From Saprospiraceae bacterium (lineage in GTDB: Bacteria; Bacteroidota; Bacteroidia; Chitinophagales; Saprospiraceae), in assembly GCA_027488855.1 (NCBI GenBank), contig JAIYAV010000233.1:1-64000 (forward strand): 64,000 nucleotides of DNA. The letters are read 5' to 3'. A model generated the notes under the pieces. The model searched no databases and was not told the DNA's origin. It saw only the letters and a list, made by a program, of their open reading frames with translations. Position numbers and translations under genes: made by a program. This document shows positions 53,501 through 62,197 of this stretch, one piece after another (position 1 is the stretch's first letter; each line of letters starts with the position of its first letter).

Positions 53501-53808
53501 TCTTTAAATTTTAGCCCACCAAGGTTGAAGTACAATTTATTTTCGCCCTGATTGGCGGTAAAAAACAAATCGGGGAGCTGATCGCCATTGAGGTCACCGG
53601 TGGCTACTCCGCCACCATTGTAGTAGTAGAGGTATTCGATGATGTTGAAATCTTCGGTTTCATGCAGGGTATTGGCAAAGTCAATGCTGGACTGAGCGGC
53701 AGGAACAGGTTTAAAAAGTGTATGATTAGTCGATTTTTGACACGAAAAAACTACACAGCAGAGGCACATGTACAGCAATAAATGGCCTTTTGGTTGCACA
53801 AACAGCAT
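50545..53808 (-). CDS. CRTAC1-like protein: FG-GAP/VCBS repeats plus ASPIC/UnbV domain
   Basis: 1087 residues from the ATG at 53808 (the longer frame starts with TTG). Lipobox CVVFSC. Many calcium-binding repeats: DLNGDQLPDLFF, DVNGDGALDIYV, DLNNDGWPDIYV, DFDNDGWKDLFI, DFDQDGDLDLVL. The ASPIC domain lies at about residues 510-600 (LSIRLQMPGKNPFGFGTRVRI, then LHFGLGKAKKIETLEVQWPDGK). A second repeat block follows. Surface lipoprotein; role in the family unproven. Downstream of a SusC-like gene, where a SusD gene would be expected. Confidence 0.88.
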   Translation of the reverse strand: MLFVQPKGHLLLYMCLCCVVFSCQKSTNHTLFKPVPAAQSSIDFANTLHETEDFNIIEYLYYYNGGGVATGDLNGDQLPDLFFTANQGENKLYFNLGGLKFKDVTKEAGIQQNGGWSTGVTMADVNGDGALDIYVCQVGQYKTLRGRNQLYINDGKGKFSEQAAQYGLDFIGFSTQAAFFDYDRDGDLDCYLLNHSIHDAENYNRATIRTKRDELSGDRLYRNNGDRFEDVSASAGIYGSKIGFGLGIAIGDLNNDGWPDIYVSNDFHENDYLYFNQGDGTFQEAVAQSMGHTSTFSMGNDLADINNDGWMDLVTMDMKANDERINKSSVGADPYNIFQAKLNYGYHFQYPRNMLQLNRGAVPGQQHPGFSEIGQLAGINASDWSWAPLLADFDNDGWKDLFIGNGIWRRPNDLDYLKFSSNSSVQQSAPDLALVEKMPFGKVANFAYRNLGDLQFDDVSAAWGLNFTGCSNGAAYADFDQDGDLDLVLNNLNETASLYENTAQSKPDQHWLSIRLQMPGKNPFGFGTRVRIVADGKEQIQELYSTRGFQSAVEPVLHFGLGKAKKIETLEVQWPDGKIQQLKNVKVDQSLNIQYQGVKSPKIAFAAPPFLQESALKLGLDYLHAENEHIDFDSEQLMPHMLSTQGPALAIGDVDGNGLEDVLFGGRKVFLYKQMSPNKFVAEDLLIDSMLEIVDAVFFDADQDRDLDAYLVTAGHQYTGKNPALLDVLLVNDGKGKFSQDLYNLPLDYAEGSCVVPFDFNGDGALDLFVGSRSIYPAYGLVPASHLYQNDGKGHFKEVTAQVAPELQNIGMVSDACIVEQAEGLQLVIVGEWMPVCIFSIRNSQFSLSKIPNSEGWWNTVTTVDYDQDGKKDLLLGNLGLNAELKASPELPVELYVKDFDQNYQTDPILTYYKQGRRYTYVSKDELTSQLNILKKQFLEYRPFAECGFEQVFTAEMLKGATHHRAVNFASSWGKYQGKGQYTLAALPIESQLAPIFNFAQMDLNGDGQNEILSVGNWYGIRPGLGRYDADYGCVLTRKGKYWTAMSPAQSGFWVNGQGRKLATLKDGTVLIARNNLGVMAWRKTNK

Positions 53809-53855
53809 AATGGTCAATCCTTTTGAACTACAAAGATAAAAGGTTTAGTCGCTGG

Positions 53856-56800
53856 TTATAATTTTAGCACCGCGCCGAGCACTAAAGTTTGGGTAATGGG
53901 GTAACGACCGCGGTCAAAAATGCTCAAATCCCGATTTGATCCGTAATAATTGGGGTTGACAATGCCGGGCAACAAGGGCGTGCCCACATTTGACAACCGC
54001 ACTTCGGGGTCGTTGCCGGTAAATGAACTGATGGTCAATAAATTTTGGGCGCTGAGGTACAGCCTCAAGTGCTGTTTTTTCTGAACGCTCTGGGGGAAAT
54101 CATAAGCAATACTCAGGTTGTCGAGGCGCAAAAAGGAGGCATTTTCGATAAAATAGTCTGAAATAGGAGTGCTGTTACTTCTCAATTTGGCGAAGCTTGG
54201 ACTTAGTGCTACCTCGGGAATGCTGTAGCCTGGGTTGTCCTTTAAACGTTGTGGATTGGCGTAAAATAGGTTAAAGACATTGAGCATATCATGCCCAATG
54301 GCACCACGCCAAAAAACATTGATCGTAAACTGTTTCCATTGCAAGGTATTGTCCCACCCGAAAGTCAGATCGGGTTGAGCATTGCCCGTGACTTGACGAT
54401 CACCAACTTCGTCAATTTGCCCATTTCCGTTTACATCGACGGTTTTCCATTGCCCGTTCGCGTCAATGCCATCACTGCGGTAGGTAGTAAACTGTCCGAT
54501 TGGCTTTTGGTTCTCCAGCAATTGCAAAGCAGCACAACAAAAGCCGGGGCTACCCGGCGAACCCGCTGGCAAACGATCGACCGTCGTGCCAGGAATAGTC
54601 GCAGGGAAGGGACTTGCTAATATTGTGCGGTTGTGTGCTAGATTGAGGTCGCTTTGCCACTTGAGATCACCATTGTCGATGGCAGTTAGGTGGAGCTGGA
54701 TTTCCACTCCTTGGTTGACCAATTCCATCCGGTTTTCAAAATAGGTATTGGAAAAAGCATTCTCGACAGAGCTTGAATATTGCCACAACAAATTGGAAGA
54801 GTGACTTCGATAAAGCTCCACCTGTACTTGCAGTCGCTGGTTCAATAATTCTGCCTCCAGACCGACATTCAGCTCCTTGCGCTGCTCGGCTTGTAGGTTC
54901 GGGTTGGGCACAAAAGGATAATAAATGCCGGGTTTAAATTCCCCGTTGATGTAGGCTGGAACGCCACCGGGCAATACCACCAGTTCCGTAGCATAAGTTT
55001 TTGGAGGAATATTGCCCGTGACCCCATAACCTACCCGCAAGCGCAAATGGTTGATGACCTGGCCTTGGGGAATGATTACTCCACCCAATGTCAAAGCTGG
55101 ATAAACCACCCATTTTTCAGCCCCCAAACGGGTGAAACCTTCGCGGCGCAAGCTACCCTGAGCAAACCAGCGCTCTTTGAAAGTATACAAGGTTTGTAAA
55201 TAGGCTGCGGGCATTTCGTCACTTTCCCGATAAGGGTCTTCCCGATCCAAAAAATCAGGTTTCCCTTGTACATTGATCAAAGGGCGATAGGAAATCAGGC
55301 TTTCGGAAGTAGAAATACCGTCGCGGCGGATACCGCGGCCATCCCAGCGTTGGTAAGTGTAGCCCAATTGAGTCTGAATTTGGTGCTTGTTTATCACCCA
55401 GGTTTTGGCCACTTGTGCATCGACGTACCAATGGCTGAGTTTGCGCTCTTCCCAGGAACTAAAGCCGCCGTAGCCTCCGAAAGTCCGTTCGGAGTCAGCC
55501 CAGCCATACGTATCTCGGTTGTGTTGAAAGGCGGTGTGTACTTTTCCTTTAAAGCCGGCCAGTAGCTCAAACTCGGCTTTTAAACCCGCAGTCGCGGTTT
55601 GAAAGCTGTTTTCAAAAGTTTGCCAGTTCAAAATGGCCAATGGGTTGCTTAACCCAAAAACATTCGGCTTGTAATACGTACCACTCAGCGCGGAGGTGTC
55701 GGAAAAAATTGGTGCCGTCGGATTCATTAAAGCCGCACTGCGAAAAATGTCCGGATTGACCTCAGTATTACTGCGTTTATTGACCGAAAATAGGCCTTCA
55801 ATCTTGCCTTTTCCTTTTTGAATGGTTTTGTTAAAATTGAACAAAGCGTTGACCTGATCGAAATTGGATTTTTGGGCAATGCCATTGACATTGCGGAAAT
55901 TAACGGCCAGGCGGTAGCTGGAGCCCAAGGCCGTCCCGTTTAAAGCCAGGTTGTGCGCCTGACTAAAACCAGTACGAGAAATGAGTTGGTACCAATCATT
56001 GTTTGCGCCCAAGTCCCGATTTACCCCCTGAAAGGTTCCATTGTTGCCAATAAGACGGCGGTAAGTGGCGACATCAATGCCTCGGTCGGGATTGCTTGCG
56101 CGATCCATGGCCAGGTAGGTAGAATACACGAGACCACGGCTGTTCAGCGCCCCGGTTTTAGTCTGGATTTTGATCACCCCATTGGCACCTCGCATGCCGT
56201 AAATGGCCAGCGATGCAGCGTCTTTGATGACTTCGATGCTGGCGATGTCCTGAGGGTCGATGGTTTGTAAAGTTAGTCCGGGTATGCCATCTACCACGAC
56301 CAGTGGCTGGGTATGATTGAATTGCTGGTTGTAGCCGTTGGCAGTGGGGAAGTAGGCAAAGCCGGAATAAATCGCGGAATGTAGACCCCGCATTTGCACC
56401 TGATAATCGTAATTGGGATCACCCCCTGGGCGGGAAATGACTACGCCGGGGATTTTGCCCTGGATGAGTTGGTAGGGGTTGTAGCGGTTGCCGGGTGAGA
56501 AGGACTGAGCTGTAATTTTATTTGCTTGCAAGTGTTTGCGAACAGGAACCCAACAAACAAACATGATTTCTTTGGCCGGAATATTAATAATGCTTTGTAT
56601 CCCATCCCAAATAAAGGAGGTGTCACCTGGGGAAAACAACATGTCGGGTGAACCCAAATGAATGGAAATGCTGTCCCCTGTTTTAGCATTCAGCTCAAAA
56701 AAACCTTGATAATCAGTGTTGACCGTTATTTTCCTTGATTGATTTTTTAATTGAATAGGACTGTATATCGAGTCACCTAAATGCTTTACAATCACACGCC

Positions 56801-56882
56801 CTTTCCAATTTTGTGCCTGGAGCAAACCCGAGCACAACAAACACCAAAAAAGGATAAACAGAGAAGGAATTAGTTTCTGCAT
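53856..56882 (-). CDS. SusC/RagA-type TonB-linked outer-membrane protein
   Basis: 1008 residues from the ATG at 56882; extension to 56924 is before the leader. Leader ends SGLLQAQ. Short N-terminal carboxypeptidase-like domain, then the SusC plug: NPYQLIQGKIPGVVISRPGG, QVQMRGLHSAI, PLVVVDGIPGLTL, IASIEVIKDAASLAIYGMRGANGVIKIQTK. Barrel to a terminal VLGAVLKL. No SusD-type gene follows; a CRTAC1-like gene does, 47 bases on, in the same direction. Confidence 0.9.
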   Translation of the reverse strand: MQKLIPSLFILFWCLLCSGLLQAQNWKGRVIVKHLGDSIYSPIQLKNQSRKITVNTDYQGFFELNAKTGDSISIHLGSPDMLFSPGDTSFIWDGIQSIINIPAKEIMFVCWVPVRKHLQANKITAQSFSPGNRYNPYQLIQGKIPGVVISRPGGDPNYDYQVQMRGLHSAIYSGFAYFPTANGYNQQFNHTQPLVVVDGIPGLTLQTIDPQDIASIEVIKDAASLAIYGMRGANGVIKIQTKTGALNSRGLVYSTYLAMDRASNPDRGIDVATYRRLIGNNGTFQGVNRDLGANNDWYQLISRTGFSQAHNLALNGTALGSSYRLAVNFRNVNGIAQKSNFDQVNALFNFNKTIQKGKGKIEGLFSVNKRSNTEVNPDIFRSAALMNPTAPIFSDTSALSGTYYKPNVFGLSNPLAILNWQTFENSFQTATAGLKAEFELLAGFKGKVHTAFQHNRDTYGWADSERTFGGYGGFSSWEERKLSHWYVDAQVAKTWVINKHQIQTQLGYTYQRWDGRGIRRDGISTSESLISYRPLINVQGKPDFLDREDPYRESDEMPAAYLQTLYTFKERWFAQGSLRREGFTRLGAEKWVVYPALTLGGVIIPQGQVINHLRLRVGYGVTGNIPPKTYATELVVLPGGVPAYINGEFKPGIYYPFVPNPNLQAEQRKELNVGLEAELLNQRLQVQVELYRSHSSNLLWQYSSSVENAFSNTYFENRMELVNQGVEIQLHLTAIDNGDLKWQSDLNLAHNRTILASPFPATIPGTTVDRLPAGSPGSPGFCCAALQLLENQKPIGQFTTYRSDGIDANGQWKTVDVNGNGQIDEVGDRQVTGNAQPDLTFGWDNTLQWKQFTINVFWRGAIGHDMLNVFNLFYANPQRLKDNPGYSIPEVALSPSFAKLRSNSTPISDYFIENASFLRLDNLSIAYDFPQSVQKKQHLRLYLSAQNLLTISSFTGNDPEVRLSNVGTPLLPGIVNPNYYGSNRDLSIFDRGRYPITQTLVLGAVLKL

Positions 56883-57087
56883 AAGTGTAAGCGTTCTGAT
56901 GAAGAATAGGCGACTGATTACCAAACTACTTCAATGCTAAGTTATACAATTTAAATGTTTTAGGAAGAATTTTGTTTAATCGTGCCTCGAATTGGCTTTT
57001 TCGTCTGAGAAAGCTATGCCAAAAAATGGAGTTCCAACGATTTTTTGCTTCGACCAATCGTTTTTCCCTGTATCCTCAGCGACAATC

Positions 57088-57120
57088 TTTGCTTTCCCTT
57101 CCGAATTTCGATTATATTTG
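57088..57120 (+). promoter_or_regulatory. Bacteroidota-type promoter of the OmpA-ABC operon
   Basis: TTTG at 57088-57091, a 21-base spacer, TATATTTG at 57113-57120, a very good fit to TTTG/TAnnTTTG. The predicted start leaves a leader of about 120 bases before the ATG at 57248, long enough for regulation. It lies in the 365-base divergent gap 56883-57247; the SusC-side promoter was not resolved. Confidence 0.65.
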
Positions 57121-57247
57121 TTGACATCAAGGGAAGCTGCAACAAAACTAAATGGAACAAAACAGCAACCTTGAAACACAAAAAACCGAATGAAAAGCAG
57201 GTGGACTATTTCCTCCAGCACCAAATCCGGAAAACCCTTATCTCATT

Positions 57248-59035
57248 ATGGCACGATTAACCACTTTAGGCAAACTCGCCGTGCTCCTGGTCATCGGGGG
57301 CGTAATCTTCGCTGGTGTAAAAATTTTGGGCAACATGGGCTACTTGGGTCAGCGAACGACTCAGGAGTCAACCGTAATCGAAAAAGTAGACTTACCGGAT
57401 GCCCCCAAAAACGCTGCTACCAGCGTGCTACCACTCGAACTCCCCAGTTCAACCCCTGCCAATGTTGGCACTCCAGAAATCCGTTGGCTGCTTTGGGCCT
57501 GGAATGCACAAATGGGTGCTCTCCTCGCCAATGGTGGCGCAGAAACCACCAAAGGAAGCATCATGGCTTCTAAAAAAGTCAACCTGAAAATCACCCGTCA
57601 GGATGATGTGCCCCAAATGCAGGCCTCTCTGGTCAAATTTGCAGAAAGTTACAAAAGTGATCCCGAAACTAAGGAAGGCGCTCACTTCGTAACCATCATG
57701 GGCGACGGCGCTGCGGCATTCTTGGCCGGGCTGAACCCGCAACTCGAAAAACTGGGTGCCGATTACCGCGCTCAGATCGTCTTTACCTGCGGTCGTTCTT
57801 TGGGCGAAGACAAATTTATGGGCCCGCCAGCCTGGAAAGAAAATCCACAGGCAGCCCGGGGTGGGGTCACCACCGCCGTATTGCGGGACGGTGACTGGAA
57901 CATCGTGATCAAATGGTGCTCTGACAACGGAATCCCCGTCAATGCGGACGAAACCACCTACGACCCCGAAGCCATGAACTTTATCGCTGCCGACACCTAC
58001 ATCGATGCTTCTGAAAAATACATCAATGGCTACACCGAAGAGCGCGACGAAGTCAAAAAAGGCCAACGTACGGGTAAAAAAGTAACCGTTGGTGTAACTG
58101 GGGTAACCACCTGGACGCCCGGTGACGTAATGGTAGCCAAAAAGAAAGGTGGCTTGATCTCCATCGTTTCCACCAAGGAATACCGCAGCCAGATGCCTTG
58201 TGTATTGATTGGCATCAAAAAGTGGATGGAAGACAATCCTCGCTTGGTAGAAAACCTGATTGAAGGGATTGCTGCTGGTGGCGACCAGGTAAAATCTTTC
58301 TCCCCAGCCCTTAAAAAAGCTGCGGCAATCAGCGCAGAGGTCTACAACGAAGAAACCGCTGAGTACTGGGAGAAATACTACAAAGGGGTCACCGAAACCG
58401 ACCGCAAGGGCCTGCCCGTTGAACTCGGTGGCTCACGGGTCAACAACCTGGCCGACAACGCCGAAATTTTTGGGGTCAACCCTGGTAGTACGAACATCAT
58501 CAAGATCGTATACACCACTTTCGGAGACATCGTGAAAAAGTTGTATCCTGATCTGGTGCCTACTTATCCTGCGGCAGAGCAGGTGATCAACACCCGGTTC
58601 CTTCAGAGTGTACTCGCTCGTGCTGGTAGCGGCATTGCCAGTGCGGATGAAAATGAGTTCAATGCCGATGACAACATCCGCGAAACGGTGAGTAAAAAAT
58701 CTTGGGCCATCGAATTTGCTTCCGGTAGCGCAGAGTTTACTCCCGCCACAAAGGTAGTGATGGAGCAACTGTTCAACGACTTGGTGATTGCCAGCAACCT
58801 GAAAGTAGAAGTACATGGCCATACTGACAACATTGGTGATCCATCTACCAACCTGAAACTGTCGGAGCGTCGCGCTTTTGCCATCAAAACCTGGTTGGAA
58901 AACAAATCCGCCAACAACTTCCCTGAGGGGCGGGTAACGGTATTTGCACATGGTGCCAGCAACCCGGTTGTATCCAATGATACACCAGCTGGTCGGGCGA
59001 AAAACCGCCGGGTGGAAATTATTATGGGTAAATAA
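57248..59035 (+). CDS. ABC substrate-binding protein fused to OmpA-like domain
   Basis: 595 residues. Residues 9-28 form one membrane helix (LAVLLVIGGVIFAGVKILG), no lipobox. Residues about 75-430 look like a periplasmic type II binding protein of the NMT1/taurine class (FVTIMGDGAAAFLAGL, YRAQIVFTCGRS, VTTWTPGDVMVAKKKGG). From about 480, OmpA_C-like: FASGSAEFTPAT, VEVHGHTDNIGDPSTNLKL, SERRAFAIKTWL, RAKNRRVEII, including the Asp and Arg that hold diaminopimelate. Followed by a permease and an ATPase gene in one unit, so a peptidoglycan-tethered importer component is likely. Confidence 0.85.
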   Translation: MARLTTLGKLAVLLVIGGVIFAGVKILGNMGYLGQRTTQESTVIEKVDLPDAPKNAATSVLPLELPSSTPANVGTPEIRWLLWAWNAQMGALLANGGAETTKGSIMASKKVNLKITRQDDVPQMQASLVKFAESYKSDPETKEGAHFVTIMGDGAAAFLAGLNPQLEKLGADYRAQIVFTCGRSLGEDKFMGPPAWKENPQAARGGVTTAVLRDGDWNIVIKWCSDNGIPVNADETTYDPEAMNFIAADTYIDASEKYINGYTEERDEVKKGQRTGKKVTVGVTGVTTWTPGDVMVAKKKGGLISIVSTKEYRSQMPCVLIGIKKWMEDNPRLVENLIEGIAAGGDQVKSFSPALKKAAAISAEVYNEETAEYWEKYYKGVTETDRKGLPVELGGSRVNNLADNAEIFGVNPGSTNIIKIVYTTFGDIVKKLYPDLVPTYPAAEQVINTRFLQSVLARAGSGIASADENEFNADDNIRETVSKKSWAIEFASGSAEFTPATKVVMEQLFNDLVIASNLKVEVHGHTDNIGDPSTNLKLSERRAFAIKTWLENKSANNFPEGRVTVFAHGASNPVVSNDTPAGRAKNRRVEIIMGK

Positions 59036-59044
59036 TAACCGTAC

Positions 59045-59098
59045 GGGCGGCCCTGTGTGGCCGCCCCAATTATAGGACGACCACGTAGGGTCGCCCCA
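59045..59098 (+). repeat. GC-rich hairpins between binding-protein and permease genes
   Basis: GGGCGGCC-CTGTGT-GGCCGCCC (59045-59066), perfect 8-base stem, and a second weaker one, CGACC...GGTCG, at about 59078-59093. No T-run follows, so they are more likely RNA-stability or attenuation hairpins within the operon than a terminator. Confidence 0.6.
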
Positions 59099-59109
59099 AC
59101 GAACCAACC

Positions 59110-59907
59110 ATGTCCAACTACCTTCAAGACCTTATTCGGGCATTCAAACCCAATACCAGCGTCAGTAAAATGACCATGGCGTTGATCATCGTGGTGCAAG
59201 TCATCATTGCTATGGTCGCCTGGTATTCTTCTTCCGAAATTTTGCCCCGACCGCCCGAAATTCTCGGGGCCTTCAGCCGATTGTTGAAGGGGGGGGATTT
59301 GATCCGGGAATTGTTCACCAGCATGGGGCTCTGTTTGCAGGCCATGGGTTTAGCCATTTTGATTTCCCTGGCTTTGTCTTACCTGACCGTCCTGCCTTTT
59401 TTTCGCCCCACGGCCTTTCTTGTTTCCAAAGGGCGCTTTTTAACCCTCGTAGGTTTGAGCTTCGTTTTTACCCTGCTCACCTCTGGCGGCCACAATCTCA
59501 AAGTGTCTTTGATGGTGTTTGGCATCACGGTATTTTTTGTCACTTCTGCGATCGCGATGATTCAGGCAATTCCCAAAACGGAGTTCAACCATGCGCGTAC
59601 CCTGGGCATGAGTGAGTGGCAAACCGTGTGGGAGGTCATCATTCTGGGGCGATTGCATGAAGTGTTCGAAATCATTCGCCAAAACTTTGCCATCAGTTGG
59701 ATGATGCTGACCATGGTGGAGGGGATTTCCCGTGCTGAAGGGGGAGTTGGCGCCATGTTGCTCAACCAGAACAAACACTTGCACTTGGATGCGGTTTTTG
59801 CCATCCAAATTTTGATTCTCCTGGTGGGGATCGGTATGGATTACCTCATTGGCGTCATCAAAAACATCATTTGTCCCTATGCTTCTTTGAGTTTGGAAAG
59901 AAGATAA
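59110..59907 (+). CDS. ABC transporter permease (SsuC/TauC-like)
   Basis: 265 residues. About six membrane helices. BPD_transp_1 core; LPRPPEILGAF near residue 50 is the LPSPxxI segment of nitrate/sulfonate permeases; RTLGMSEWQTVWEVIILGRLHEVFEIIRQNF is the coupling loop; ISWMMLTMVEGISRAEGGVGAML and GIGMDYLIGV are typical of the C-terminal helices. 75 bases after the binding-protein gene and 12 before the ATPase gene. Confidence 0.9.
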   Translation: MSNYLQDLIRAFKPNTSVSKMTMALIIVVQVIIAMVAWYSSSEILPRPPEILGAFSRLLKGGDLIRELFTSMGLCLQAMGLAILISLALSYLTVLPFFRPTAFLVSKGRFLTLVGLSFVFTLLTSGGHNLKVSLMVFGITVFFVTSAIAMIQAIPKTEFNHARTLGMSEWQTVWEVIILGRLHEVFEIIRQNFAISWMMLTMVEGISRAEGGVGAMLLNQNKHLHLDAVFAIQILILLVGIGMDYLIGVIKNIICPYASLSLERR

Positions 59908-59919
59908 GCCCGCTTTAAC

Positions 59920-60744
59920 ATGACACAGACACACGAGTTTAAAAATACCATTCTCAAGGTTGAAAATGTTTCGCTTAACCTGGGCGGAAACCAGATTCTA
60001 CGCGATGTCAACGTCGACATTCGCGATGTGGTACGGCCAGGGATGAGCCAGGGACAAATCGTAGGGTTTTTGGGCCCTTCGGGGATCGGCAAAACCAAAC
60101 TTTTTGAAATCCTGGCTGGTCTGTTGAAACCGGACACTGGTCAGGTATTATTGGGAGAACCACTCACTCCGGTAAAAGTGGGCAGGGTAGGGGTCGTTCA
60201 ACAAAGTTACCCCCTCTTCAGCCACCGCACCGTGATGGGCAACTTGATGGTGGCTGCTGCACGCAAAGGGATGCCTGCCAATGAACAAAAAGCCAAATGT
60301 GAGGAAATGTTGGCTCACTTTGGCCTACAAGGTCACGCCAATAAATTCCCGGCGGAACTTTCCGGTGGGCAACGCCAACGGGTAGCCATTGCGCAGCAAT
60401 TGCTTTGCTCGGATCACTTCCTTTTGCTCGATGAGCCTTTTAGTGGTTTGGACGTCATCATGATTGAAAAAGTATGCGAATTGCTGCGCAGCATCGCCGC
60501 TTTGCACGAACACAACACGATCATCGTGGTGTCGCACGATATTGAATCGACCGCTTCCATCGCGGATACGCTGTGGGTGATGGGGCGAGATCGTGACGAG
60601 AAAGGCGAGATTATCCCGGGTTCACGCATCAAATACACCTATAATTTGATTGAACGTGGCCTGGCCTGGCAAGAAAACGTGATGGGACGGCGGGATTTCC
60701 ACGAATTGGTGGATGAGGTACGGGGGCTGTTTAAAACGCTGTAG
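59920..60744 (+). CDS. ABC transporter ATP-binding protein
   Basis: 274 residues. Walker A GPSGIGKTKLFE, Q-loop VVQQSYPLF, signature LSGGQRQRVAIAQQL, Walker B FLLLDEPFSGLD, switch His in VSHDIEST. Closest by pattern to nitrate/sulfonate/taurine-type ATPases. Last gene of the OmpA-ABC unit, closed by the inverted repeat that starts at its stop codon. Confidence 0.93.
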   Translation: MTQTHEFKNTILKVENVSLNLGGNQILRDVNVDIRDVVRPGMSQGQIVGFLGPSGIGKTKLFEILAGLLKPDTGQVLLGEPLTPVKVGRVGVVQQSYPLFSHRTVMGNLMVAAARKGMPANEQKAKCEEMLAHFGLQGHANKFPAELSGGQRQRVAIAQQLLCSDHFLLLDEPFSGLDVIMIEKVCELLRSIAALHEHNTIIVVSHDIESTASIADTLWVMGRDRDEKGEIIPGSRIKYTYNLIERGLAWQENVMGRRDFHELVDEVRGLFKTL

Positions 60745-60829
60745 TGTTGAAGTGTGTTAAGCCTCAATCGAATCTGCACCTCGGCTCCGCTCGGTGATCG
60801 ATTCGACTGAGGCTTAACACACTTCAACA
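60745..60829. terminator. long inverted repeat between convergent genes
   Basis: 30-base arms (60745-60774 and 60800-60829) with one mismatch: TGTTGAAGTGTGTTAAGCCT and its complement, GC-rich centre. It fills the gap between the ATPase stop and the stop of the next gene on the other strand; two-way terminator by position. Confidence 0.7.
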
Positions 60830-62197
60830 TCAATTGAATTTCCGCTTAAAGAACCAACTACTGTCGTTCAGCGTGAATCCAAAATGGAACTGCACATAAT
60901 TTTCTTTCAGCCCATCCGCTGCGCCAAAACGACCTGCTTCAAGTGCCAAGTTGACAAAAGAAAGGGTTTGGCGAGGCAAAATGATGGGAATCCCAACGCC
61001 CAGTGTTACGCCGAAGTTGGTCAATTGTTCTCCATTGGTGCTGCGGGAGTCCTGGGCGTGAAAAACACCCAGACGGTATCTTGAGCGACTCCAGTTGTTG
61101 TTGTACGACTGGACATCTGGAATGAATTCGAGGCCAAAAGCCATGCGACGTGCGTCAGAAAGTGGTTCCGATTTGGCCTCATTTTGGTACTCACTCCAGC
61201 GGGTTTGCAAATACTCGGCACTGATCCGCAATTTACCCAAAGATTCATAAGTTAAACCAAAACCCATTCCACCAGGTAAAGTCCCACCGCGCTCAATATC
61301 CGCTTCGTAGGTAATGGTATCTGCCACCGAAGTATTAGGCGACAAGCGACGGTACAAACGACTGCTCACGGATTTGAGGTTACTATTTGGGGTGTAAGTG
61401 AAACCAAGAATTAATGAACGATCACCAATTTCCCGAACACCTTGGTCATTGGGTTTATCCAAATTGATGACGTATTGTGCACCCAGTTTAAAAATACTGC
61501 TCCGGTAGCTGATGTCATCCTGTAAATCGGTGGAGTAGGCCAGCGCTACACTGTCCAGGGAAACACTCCGACTATTGGCTACTTTGCCAAAAAGAGACTG
61601 CAATTCGGCACCAAGTGATAAATTACCAATGCGTACACCATTGCCAAATCCCAATTTGTAGGTTCCGCCCGAGCCCTTCAGGTCAGTGGTAATCCGATCG
61701 AGGGTTTCGCCTTGAATTTCTACATTTTGGATGTTGTACCCCACTTCGGAGTAGGGAGTCAAGTGAAAACCCATCCCCCAGTTGAAATTGCGCTTTTTGC
61801 GTTCTTGCGCCCGGTTGATAGAGTTGTTTAGCGGGAATGCCAGGGAAAGTTGGCGCAGGTTGCCACTATATGCCACATCTTTTTGATCTCCATCCGACAG
61901 GGCGGAATATTTGGCTGAGACGCCCAATTCAAAAGCGGCAACTTCCAGTGAGCTCAATGCAGCTGGATTCAACCAATTGGTATGGGAACCATCGCGTATC
62001 GCAATCCCCATGCCAGCCATCCCGGTTTGTGATACCAGGGCTGGTGAGAACAAATCACCCAAGCCGAAGCGAGAATAGGGCGAATTTTGCTTGGGTAAAA
62101 TTTGTGCGGTGGTCGTTTGTGCCGAGGCCATCCAAGGCATCCACAGTACCAGCACGGCTGCACTCAGCGCCGTTTTTATCGTCCAACTACTCGACAT
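60830..62197 (-). CDS. outer-membrane beta-barrel protein downstream of coaX
   Basis: 455 residues. Leader ends MPWMASAQ. SPYSRFGLGDLFSP, GMAGMGIAIRDGSHTNWLNPAALSSL resembles the FadL/PorV-like start of Bacteroidota barrels; strand-rich to LNDSSWFFKRKFN. Start overlaps the coaX stop by 11 bases. This coaX / outer-membrane protein order recurs in Bacteroidota, from memory. Function unknown. Confidence 0.75.
   Translation of the reverse strand: MSSSWTIKTALSAAVLVLWMPWMASAQTTTAQILPKQNSPYSRFGLGDLFSPALVSQTGMAGMGIAIRDGSHTNWLNPAALSSLEVAAFELGVSAKYSALSDGDQKDVAYSGNLRQLSLAFPLNNSINRAQERKKRNFNWGMGFHLTPYSEVGYNIQNVEIQGETLDRITTDLKGSGGTYKLGFGNGVRIGNLSLGAELQSLFGKVANSRSVSLDSVALAYSTDLQDDISYRSSIFKLGAQYVINLDKPNDQGVREIGDRSLILGFTYTPNSNLKSVSSRLYRRLSPNTSVADTITYEADIERGGTLPGGMGFGLTYESLGKLRISAEYLQTRWSEYQNEAKSEPLSDARRMAFGLEFIPDVQSYNNNWSRSRYRLGVFHAQDSRSTNGEQLTNFGVTLGVGIPIILPRQTLSFVNLALEAGRFGAADGLKENYVQFHFGFTLNDSSWFFKRKFN

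Noticed and set aside
57190..57573. 127-codon frame overlapping the start of the OmpA-fused binding protein
   Set aside because: Different frame over a gene with clear domains; product is His/Arg/Asn-rich without motifs.
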